From positions 2,852,001 to 2,916,000 of the forward strand of contig NZ_CP017603.1 of NCBI RefSeq assembly GCF_001854185.1: a stretch of 64,000 bases of DNA. The letters run 5' to 3'. Position numbers and translations under genes: made by a program. The first letter of the stretch is position 1, and each line of letters begins with the position of its first letter. This DNA comes from Clostridium formicaceticum. Lineage in GTDB: Bacteria; Bacillota; Clostridia; Peptostreptococcales; Natronincolaceae. This document shows positions 42,488 through 48,292 of this stretch, piece by piece. A model generated the notes under the pieces. The model was not told the DNA's origin. It did no database searches and worked only from the letters and a program-made list of their open reading frames with translations.

Positions 42488-42636
42488 TCCTAACAATGTT
42501 TTTACGCGAGGGTGAGGACGACACGTTATTAGGGAAAGAACAGTGCACTACATCCCTTCACCGGGAACGAAGTTCCTCCAGAGGACAGGTCAGGCGAGTT
42601 TGGTTCAGGGACATCGTAAACACGGAAATGTTAAAT
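42488..42636 (+). repeat. attC-like site 4
   Basis: Opens TCCTAAC-AA-TGTTTTTACG and closes CGTAAACA-spacer-TGTTAAAT; the longer spacer again lies on the right, as in site 3. TCCTAAC is complementary to its own cassette start GTTAGGC (41174) in 6/7 positions and less well to the next start GTTAAAT. The interior aligns in order with that of site 3 and has a GGAAC-GAA-GTTCC hairpin where site 3 has a GTGC/GCAC hairpin, suggesting compensatory change. Confidence 0.6.
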
Positions 42637-42726
42637 GAAATTAGTCGCAAGACAGTCGCCACATCGTGTAGCGGAAAGGAAATTCAGGCTTTGGAGTATT
42701 TAATTTAGTTACTTATGGAGGAAATT

Positions 42727-43788
42727 ATGAAATCTATTGAAACATATAAAAACAGGTTTTTAGACGAGTTAGAAACAATAGACCGGTATGTCCAATATAT
42801 GGAGCAAAACTTTTATTTACAATACAAAAAATTAGAAGTTGCAAATGAATTGGTTAAAAAGTTTGATTTATTTACTGAATGTCAGGAGCAAAGAAAGAGT
42901 AACCAAATCATTCTTAAAGAAGTTCAAGAAAAAATTAAAAAAGCTTTAGTTGAATGTGAAGATAAAATTAATAAATCTAAAAGGATTGAAATTCCTGAAT
43001 GGGCAAATGATTTGAGAATATTGAATGATGAATATGGACTTACGGAGTATTTAAATCCAGTTTATTGCGATAATGATTCAGATTATATAGAATATTTAAA
43101 TACAGTAGATCCTTTAGAATTGAAGTTAAAAATTGATAAGTTGGATGAAAAGAATAATTACGCTGAATTTCACAGTGAAGATTATAAGTACTTAATAGAG
43201 TACATGAAAATTATCCATAATAATGAAACTATTAATGATCTTGAAAATACATATGATGAATTAATTAATTTTCTAACCTTATACAAAATCTTTGACTCAG
43301 AAAATCCAATAAACATTTATAGACAGTCTTTTATACTTTTAATGACTGCATTTGATGCAACAATTTATGATATTTCAAAGGAATTATTTATTAATAATTT
43401 CTTCAGCTGTGTAGAAAAACTGGATAACAAAGGTAAGATATCTTACTCGGATATTGCAAAAAAGGGAAGCTTTGAAAGTATGGCATTAGATATTGTAGAG
43501 GATTCATTGAGTAAAATATACCTACATAAATTGTTGTTCATTATTAGGGATAGTATAGAACATTTCTTCGTATTTGAGGGCAAGGATATTTTTGTTGATA
43601 TTATCGAAATGGTTAAACGTAGGAATATCCATGTTCACAATAAAGGTATAGTAGACCAGCAATATTTTGAATCTGACATAAAACACAATATTTATAATTT
43701 GGTTATAAATGAGTATGCAACTATAGATGATGATTATTACATTAAAGCATATGATTACTTAAAGTTAATGATGATAAATATAAGTTGA
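42727..43788 (+). CDS. HEPN-like protein, possible ribonuclease effector (cassette 4)
   Basis: 353 aa, acidic and almost all helical, with an N-terminal coiled coil. The C-terminal domain contains MVKRRNIHVHNKGIVDQQYF, the R-N-x-x-x-H arrangement of HEPN active sites, next to a helix that starts FRDSIEHFFVF-like. HEPN proteins cut RNA in toxin-antitoxin and abortive-infection systems. No antitoxin gene is adjacent. ATG 42727 is preferred because GGAGG lies just upstream. No cassette-end palindrome was found after it. Confidence 0.6.
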   Translation: MKSIETYKNRFLDELETIDRYVQYMEQNFYLQYKKLEVANELVKKFDLFTECQEQRKSNQIILKEVQEKIKKALVECEDKINKSKRIEIPEWANDLRILNDEYGLTEYLNPVYCDNDSDYIEYLNTVDPLELKLKIDKLDEKNNYAEFHSEDYKYLIEYMKIIHNNETINDLENTYDELINFLTLYKIFDSENPINIYRQSFILLMTAFDATIYDISKELFINNFFSCVEKLDNKGKISYSDIAKKGSFESMALDIVEDSLSKIYLHKLLFIIRDSIEHFFVFEGKDIFVDIIEMVKRRNIHVHNKGIVDQQYFESDIKHNIYNLVINEYATIDDDYYIKAYDYLKLMMINIS

Positions 43789-43814
43789 GGAGTCGACTAT
43801 AGAGGGGGATAGCT

Positions 43815-43967
43815 ATGTTAGAAAAAAGAGCGGAGTATAAAACAGACACTGTCATCAGTGATAAAGTTAGGCTACAACTCATGGTCAAGCGAATGATTGA
43901 TTTAGGACGGGATATAGAGAAGCTTACAGAAGAAGGAAAGAGATTTGTTATCCAAGGAGTAGAGTAA
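43815..43967 (+). CDS. Small hypothetical phage protein, 50 aa
   Basis: AGGGGG precedes the ATG. Product MLEKRAEYKTDTVISDKVRL..., charged and helical. It may be the original phage gene after the lysis cassette, separated from it by the inserted array. No family assigned. Confidence 0.55.
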   Translation: MLEKRAEYKTDTVISDKVRLQLMVKRMIDLGRDIEKLTEEGKRFVIQGVE

Positions 43968-44028
43968 CAATATTTCCTTGCTTTAGTAGAGTTATATAAT
44001 ACAATACTTGAATAAATGTAGTAAATGT

Positions 44029-44055
44029 ACTAGGCCTTTCTGGGTCTATTTTTTT
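44029..44055 (+). terminator. Rho-independent terminator
   Basis: Short stem TAGGCC with GGTCTA (one G-T pair) followed by TTTTTTTATCC. Confidence 0.6.
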
Positions 44056-44059
44056 ATCC

Positions 44060-44088
44060 TTTACACCAAACGTATGTTCTGATATAAT
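44060..44088 (+). promoter_or_regulatory. Promoter with LexA/SOS-box-like operator
   Basis: TTTACA (44060-44065), 17-base spacer, TATAAT (44083-44088). The spacer holds AAACGTATGTTC (44068-44079), one base away from the Gram-positive SOS pattern GAAC-N4-GTTC. A LexA-type repressor bound there would block the promoter, so the small genes downstream may be DNA-damage inducible. Confidence 0.6.
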
Positions 44089-44133
44089 ATTAGAAAATAC
44101 TGTAAATAATATAAAATAAATTAGGGTGATAAT

Positions 44134-44376
44134 ATGGTTGATTTTTCTCTAAAATATTCAATAGAAAATAAAGCACCAATCACTATAATCTATCAGAAGG
44201 GTATGGAAATTATCCAAAGGAAAGTAATTGTTAAAGAAATCCAAGGAGACATGGTTAAAAGCTATTGCTGCAGCAAGAAAGCCACTAGGAATTTTAAGAA
44301 GGACAATATTTTAGCGGCTATGATTCTAGGAGTACAAGAAAATTATACTATAGGAAGTAGAACTGTAGGAGTGTGA
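44134..44376 (+). CDS. Small WYL-like phage protein, 80 aa
   Basis: Contains PITIIYQKGMEIIQRKVIVKEI and YCCSKKATRNFKKDNILAA, which resembles a truncated WYL domain (ligand-sensing, Sm-like fold). It follows a possible SOS promoter near the right end of the prophage, where induction-linked genes are often found. Overlaps the next small frame by 4 bases. Confidence 0.6.
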   Translation: MVDFSLKYSIENKAPITIIYQKGMEIIQRKVIVKEIQGDMVKSYCCSKKATRNFKKDNILAAMILGVQENYTIGSRTVGV

Positions 44377-44519
44377 TAGTAATTGCAAAACAATCTGAAG
44401 TTAGAGAATGGTACCAAGGATTTAATATACAGGAAGTGGAAGTAGGATACTCTGTATGTAGAGAGAATAAAGGGAGAAGAAATTTTAAGGAACTGATTAT
44501 AACTAATTATAATCTATAG
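44373..44519 (+). CDS. Small hypothetical protein, 48 aa
   Basis: GTG start overlaps the preceding stop (GTGA), indicating coupling. Product contains REWYQGFNIQEVEVGY and ends in KELIITNYNL. Too short to classify. The next 110 bases hold nothing else before the terminator. Confidence 0.35.
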   Translation: MIVIAKQSEVREWYQGFNIQEVEVGYSVCRENKGRRNFKELIITNYNL

Positions 44520-44636
44520 AATAGAAAACTCATCAGTTAAAGAAATAAAAGTAAAAATATAAGAGGGTCATTTAAAACTTATGAGTGTTGTTTTGAAATA
44601 ATTAAGTCCTAATAAGTGCATTATGAAAGAAAAATA

Positions 44637-44670
44637 AAAAAGTAGATCCTGTTTTTAGGATCTACTTTTT
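44637..44670. terminator. Bidirectional terminator at the right prophage end
   Basis: A 14-bp perfect stem (44637-44650 with 44657-44670) and 6-nt loop, with A-run and T-run. In the excised circle the recombinase stop codon would lie inside this stem, so it would end the integrase transcript. Confidence 0.9.
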
Positions 44671-44687
44671 ATCTATGTGCACTCTTC

Positions 44688-44714
44688 GTGTGCGTACGTT
44701 TGGTGCCGTGGAAG
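44688..44714. other. attR: inverted-repeat arm and core
   Basis: GTGTGCGTACGT (44688-44699) followed by the core TTTGGTGCCGTGGAAG (44699-44714). The core is the 3' end of tRNA-Leu(CAA), including the encoded CCA and the 3' acceptor strand, so the tRNA stays intact after integration. Confidence 0.92.
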
Positions 44715-44787
44715 GGAATCGAACCCCCACGCCCTTGCGAGCGGCAGATTTTGAGTCTGCTGCGTCTGCCAGTTCCGCCACCACGGC
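44701..44787 (-). tRNA. tRNA-Leu(CAA)
   Basis: 87 nt. Acceptor GCCGTGG/CCACGGC, D-arm with GGCGGAACTGGCAGAC, anticodon stem GCAGA/TCTGC with CAA, long variable arm typical of leucine tRNA, T-arm GGGGGTTCGATTCCC, encoded CCA. Its 3' end is the prophage attachment core. Confidence 0.96.
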
Positions 44788-44805
44788 TCGTTGGCTACAA
44801 GAAAT

Positions 44806-44834
44806 ATAATAACATAAATAAAAAATAATGTCAA
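44806..44834 (-). promoter_or_regulatory. Promoter of tRNA-Leu(CAA)
   Basis: Minus strand TTGACA (44834-44829), 17-base spacer, TATTAT (44811-44806), about 20 bases upstream of the tRNA. Confidence 0.8.
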
Positions 44835-44950
44835 CATAAAATTAATTATAAAATTAATAGAAAAAAATACAACTATAAATCAAGTAAAACCTTTGTTATA
44901 ATAAAAATATTGTAATGAACAAAAATCGTTTAAATAAAGGGGGGATCAGT

Positions 44951-45910
44951 ATGGATCCAATATCTCATGGTGTTGTTGGTTTGGCACTATATAGTTTGCA
45001 GCATTCGCCTACTATAACCAGTGCCGCTTGTTTAGGAGCCGTTATTGGTAGTATTTCCCCAGACATAGATATTATCACAAGATTTAAGGGAGACTATGTG
45101 TTTCTAAACCATCATCGAGTAGAGACCCATTCTATCCCTGGCATTGCGATATTATCGGGGCTTATTACTATAGTATTATTTTTTATCTATCCTTCGTTTT
45201 CTTTTTTTCAGGTTTTTTTATGGACATTCTTAGGAGGATTGTCTCATACTCTTTTAGATTATTTTAATTCCTATGGGGTTTCTTTATTATACCCCTTCAA
45301 TAGAAAAAAATATTCATTAAATCTACTGATGATTTATGATCCTATCTTAATGCTTTTATCCTTATATAGTATATTTTTTATACCAAGAGCAGCAAACCAG
45401 TATTTTATTATGGGAACGATAATGTTTTTATATCTATTATATCGATTTTTAGATAAAAGTAGGCTAAGAAAAAAATTAATGGTACTGTATAAAAATCAAT
45501 ATGTTATAAAAAATATGAACATTTTTCCTTCGGATTTTAATCTTTTAAAGTGGGACTACATTGCAGATACAGATAGTCACTATATTGTAGGGGAAATCAA
45601 TAGTATTACTAATAGAAGTAATATTATTAGAAAACTAAAAAAGGTAGTATCACCAATGATTGATAAGTCGTTGAAGCACCAATTAGGAATTTATTTTAAA
45701 AATTTCACCCCTATTTTCCATGTGGATTTGATTAAAGAAAAAGAAAAGCTTATTGTAAAGATGACGGATCTAAGGTATCGAATAAAGAATGAGTTTAAAC
45801 ATCATGCAAGTTTTTACTATGGTGTAGATGAGAGTTTAATAAAAAGTGTTTTTCATCCCTTCAGCGAAAAAAATGTTATAGAGGTAGAGTGTGAAAAAAT
45901 CAGTGGATAG
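44951..45910 (+). CDS. Membrane-bound metal-dependent hydrolase (YdjM family)
   Basis: 319 aa. N-terminal MDPISHGVVGLALY, GAVIGSISPDIDI and LNHHRVETHSIPG carry the His and Asp residues of the family, followed by four or so membrane helices (about 70-190) and a soluble C-terminal domain. ATG 44951 is preferred over 44915 because GGGGGG lies directly upstream. Substrate unknown. First host gene after the prophage and tRNA. Confidence 0.88.
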   Translation: MDPISHGVVGLALYSLQHSPTITSAACLGAVIGSISPDIDIITRFKGDYVFLNHHRVETHSIPGIAILSGLITIVLFFIYPSFSFFQVFLWTFLGGLSHTLLDYFNSYGVSLLYPFNRKKYSLNLLMIYDPILMLLSLYSIFFIPRAANQYFIMGTIMFLYLLYRFLDKSRLRKKLMVLYKNQYVIKNMNIFPSDFNLLKWDYIADTDSHYIVGEINSITNRSNIIRKLKKVVSPMIDKSLKHQLGIYFKNFTPIFHVDLIKEKEKLIVKMTDLRYRIKNEFKHHASFYYGVDESLIKSVFHPFSEKNVIEVECEKISG

Positions 45911-45912
45911 TA

Positions 45913-45935
45913 AGAACACTGAAAAAGTGTTTTTG
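45913..45935 (+). terminator. Short terminator hairpin
   Basis: ACACT/AGTGT stem with GAAAA loop followed by TTTT, immediately after the hydrolase stop. Confidence 0.6.
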
Positions 45936-45997
45936 TCATCCTGAACAGTAGCGGAAGATCTTTAAAACCTAGATGCTTCACTGTGTTTAGGATAGCA
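45934..45997. repeat. Dispersed palindromic repeat (GTCATCCTGA type)
   Basis: TGTCATCCTGAAC...GAAGATCT and AGATGCTTCACTGTGTTTAGGATAGCA form an imperfect inverted repeat of about 64 bases. Sequences of the form GTCATCCTGAGC..GAAGGATCT recur widely in clostridial genomes as intergenic repeats; that is recall, and only one copy was noticed here. Confidence 0.55.
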
Positions 45998-46013
45998 AAT
46001 CATAATAATATTA

Positions 46014-46053
46014 TAAAAAAATCAGTGGCCTTTGGGTAACCACTGATTTTTTT
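46014..46053. terminator. Bidirectional terminator
   Basis: A 14-bp perfect stem AAAAAAATCAGTGG / CCACTGATTTTTTT. The remaining 160 bases up to the sigma gene carry no gene. Confidence 0.9.
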
Positions 46054-46213
46054 ATGATAAAATAGAAGTACATGTCTATATAAATCCTGCTAAGTAAACC
46101 GTAGTTAAGGAAAGTGGCAGAGGTCAAAAGGGACATGCTGCAATTAGATTGGTGGTGTAGGGAACAAAATAAAATTTCTATCGTCTAATAGATTAGAAGA
46201 AAAGGGGAAGGGA

Positions 46214-46798
46214 GTGAGTTTGTTGCAACATCAAGAGGATGTTTTAATAGAAAAGGCTAAGAAAGGGGATGTTGAGAGCTTCGAGCTATTAATTGGAGCT
46301 TATCAGAAAAAAGCCTTTAATATAGCTTATCGTATCCTGGGAAACCTAGAAGATGCAAATGATATGACGCAAGAAGCCTTAGTAAAGGTGTATCGATCGA
46401 TTCACAATTTTAAGGGTAACAGTAGTTTTTCTACATGGCTTTATTCCATTGTAAACAATGTATGTATAGATTTTATAAGAAAAAATAAAAAAACAAAGCT
46501 TCTTTATATTGATGGCCAACAAGAAGAAGGAGCTTATACAAAAGAACTACCAGATGAAATGAATACTCCGGAGTGTTTATTTGAAAAAAATGAAGTAAAA
46601 AAAATGATACACGATGCTATTAATCAATTGAACTATGAACAAAGAAAAATTATTGTTTTAAGAGATATTCAAGGTTTTAGTTATCAGGAAATAGCGGAAA
46701 TCCTTGATATTTCTGTAGGAACAGTGAAGTCCCGTATCAACCGTGGACGGAATCACCTAAAGCTATTAATCGGTGAAGGAATGAAAGTAACTTCTTGA
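46214..46798 (+). CDS. ECF sigma factor (RpoE/SigW-like)
   Basis: 194 aa. Region 2: ANDMTQEALVKVYRSIHNFKGN and FSTWLYSIVNNVCIDFIRK. Region 4: YEQRKIIVLRDIQGFSYQEIA and VGTVKSRINRGRNHLK. It directs RNA polymerase to a stress regulon and is probably held inactive by the membrane anti-sigma factor encoded 13 bases downstream. GTG 46214 behind GGGGAAGGGAG; a TTG at 46223 is an alternative. Confidence 0.93.
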   Translation: MSLLQHQEDVLIEKAKKGDVESFELLIGAYQKKAFNIAYRILGNLEDANDMTQEALVKVYRSIHNFKGNSSFSTWLYSIVNNVCIDFIRKNKKTKLLYIDGQQEEGAYTKELPDEMNTPECLFEKNEVKKMIHDAINQLNYEQRKIIVLRDIQGFSYQEIAEILDISVGTVKSRINRGRNHLKLLIGEGMKVTS

Positions 46799-46811
46799 AA
46801 GGAGGGATAAA

Positions 46812-48077
46812 ATGGATTGCAAAAATATAGATAATTATATCTCGTCTTATATAGATGGTTGTCTTACAGAGAGGGAGGAGGATGACTTTGAAAAACATAT
46901 AAATCAGTGCGAAACTTGCAAAGCTAAATATGAAAATTTAAAAATGATATTAGATTGTGTTCATGAAATTGAGGAAGTTCCCTTACCCAAGAATTTTTCT
47001 GCAGAGTTAGGAGAAAAACTAAGAGAAGAAGCTGCCACTAGCGAAGTTGATATAAACAGTAAAGTTGATCTAAAGAAAAAGCGGTTATCTAAAAAGTGGA
47101 AGTTCATAGGAGGTATTGCAGCGGGCTTGCTGATTATGATGATGTCTGTTACTATGCTGAATAACTTCTCCAATAAGTCTGCTGATTATTTGACAACAGA
47201 AAGTGCGGATGCTGGTATGGGTGTAATGGGTTTCAGAAACGAAGAAGCCCCAGTGGCTTTTGACACGGGTAGAGATGGTACGTCTGTAGAAGCGCAAGAA
47301 GAGATGCTAAATTTTAAGCAAAAAACTTTGGATGACCTTGCAATGGCATCTGAGATGACAACCAATGCTGAAAGCTTTCGCAAGATTATCCAAAGGGGAC
47401 GTGTTGCACTGGAGGTAGAAAATTTTGAAGAGGTGCATCAAAAGGTGCTGACATTGGTAGAATCTACAAAAGGTTATGTGCAGCACAATGAAGTGTATTA
47501 TTATTCTTTGAATCGTGAATATCCAGAGGAATCTTTAAAGAATGCTTCTATGGAATTAAAAGTACCAAACCATGAGTTTTTCAGTGTATTCGAAGCACTA
47601 AAGACTTTAGGAAATGTAGTAGAGGAAAACACTTCAGCACAGGATATCACAGAAAGTTATATGGATATTGAAAATCAAGTGAAAAACCTCAAAATTCAAG
47701 AGGAGAGGTTAAGGGATATTTTGCAAAAAGCTGAGAAGGTAGAAGATCTATTACGAATAGAAAATGAGCTAAATAGAATAAGGACAGAGATTAATCATTT
47801 TACGGGCACCCTTAAAAATTATGATCATCTTGTAGCGATGTCCACCATAAGTTTAAATATTACTCAGGTAAAAGATGGAAATATGACACTGCAATCTATT
47901 AACGAAGGATTATGGAGTAGGGGAAAAAATAGCTTTATTCACTCTATCAATCGTATGCTTGCTTTATTTGAGAGATCACTTGTTGCCTTTTTAGGTCTCC
48001 TGCCACCCCTTATATTAATGACAATTTTAACAGGATTAGGCTATTTTTTCTGCAAAAAACTTGTTAGAAAAAAATAA
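46812..48077 (+). CDS. Anti-sigma factor with DUF4349 domain
   Basis: 421 aa. N-terminal zinc-binding anti-sigma domain (FEKHINQCETCKAKY, HxxxCxxC). One membrane helix at about 98-116 (FIGGIAAGLLIMMMSVTML). External DUF4349 domain about 190-390, including a coiled coil, and a C-terminal membrane helix (LLPPLILMTILTGLGYFF). The layout fits a transmembrane sensor that sequesters the adjacent sigma factor. The signal is unknown. Confidence 0.9.
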   Translation: MDCKNIDNYISSYIDGCLTEREEDDFEKHINQCETCKAKYENLKMILDCVHEIEEVPLPKNFSAELGEKLREEAATSEVDINSKVDLKKKRLSKKWKFIGGIAAGLLIMMMSVTMLNNFSNKSADYLTTESADAGMGVMGFRNEEAPVAFDTGRDGTSVEAQEEMLNFKQKTLDDLAMASEMTTNAESFRKIIQRGRVALEVENFEEVHQKVLTLVESTKGYVQHNEVYYYSLNREYPEESLKNASMELKVPNHEFFSVFEALKTLGNVVEENTSAQDITESYMDIENQVKNLKIQEERLRDILQKAEKVEDLLRIENELNRIRTEINHFTGTLKNYDHLVAMSTISLNITQVKDGNMTLQSINEGLWSRGKNSFIHSINRMLALFERSLVAFLGLLPPLILMTILTGLGYFFCKKLVRKK

Positions 48078-48094
48078 TTTCTATAAAATTGAGG

Positions 48095-48142
48095 TGCACC
48101 GCAGGCGTTAGATTCTCATCTAACACTTGGAGGTGCATTTTA
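48095..48142 (+). terminator. Terminator with nested stems
   Basis: Outer TGCACC/GGTGCA and inner GTTAGA/TCTAAC stems, then TTTTATTG. Confidence 0.75.
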
Positions 48143-48292
48143 TTGTCATGAAATATCTGTTAGAAATGAAGGGCAAAGAAGCTTATTTTTTTATAGGCTA
48201 TGTTTATACTATTAAAGAGATTCATTACAATTTTACTATGGTGGAAATACATGTTAAAATGTTTATAAAGATAGAAGGAAAGGAAGAAAATC

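Larger units (their letters stand above)
38571..42636 (+). mobile_element. Integron-like gene cassette array without integrase
   Basis: Successive units consist of a GTTRRRY-type heptamer, a gene starting 32-97 bases later, and within 18-28 bases of the stop codon an RYYYAAC-type heptamer opening an imperfect palindrome. Cassette starts: 38633 (GTTATGT), 40020 (GTTATGC), 41174 (GTTAGGC), 42630 (GTTAAAT). Cassette-end boxes: 39727 (GCCTAAC), 41033 (GCATAAC), 42488 (TCCTAAC). The box at 41033 is the exact complement of its own cassette start and the one at 42488 matches 6/7, the relation created by integron recombination. All genes point the same way. No IntI-type gene is in the window. Confidence 0.55.
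6508..44714. mobile_element. Prophage, contractile-tailed, integrated in tRNA-Leu
   Basis: The boundaries are defined by the 16-bp direct repeat TTTGGTGCCGTGGAAG at 6508-6523 and 44699-44714, the right copy being the 3' end of a tRNA-Leu gene. The 38.2-kb interior runs in normal phage order from lysogeny through replication, packaging, head, tail, fibres and lysis. All structural modules look intact. Sheath, tube, tape measure and PBSX-like baseplate genes indicate a myovirus morphology. Two early genes are broken by stop codons, and an accessory cassette array lies beside attR. Confidence 0.95.

Noticed and set aside
38571-42636. Spacers considered as REP-type hairpins, IS200/IS605 ends or toxin-antitoxin RNA
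   Set aside because: No TnpA-type gene is present, the palindromes carry the two 7-base boxes in fixed positions, and the box at 41033 matches its own cassette start; the integron reading explains more. It is not fully excluded.
42496-42708. A 70-codon open frame between the PIN-HNH and HEPN-like genes
   Set aside because: It lies within the attC-like palindrome, has no ribosome site, and its composition (Arg/Ser/Thr-rich, irregular) looks like translated structured DNA.
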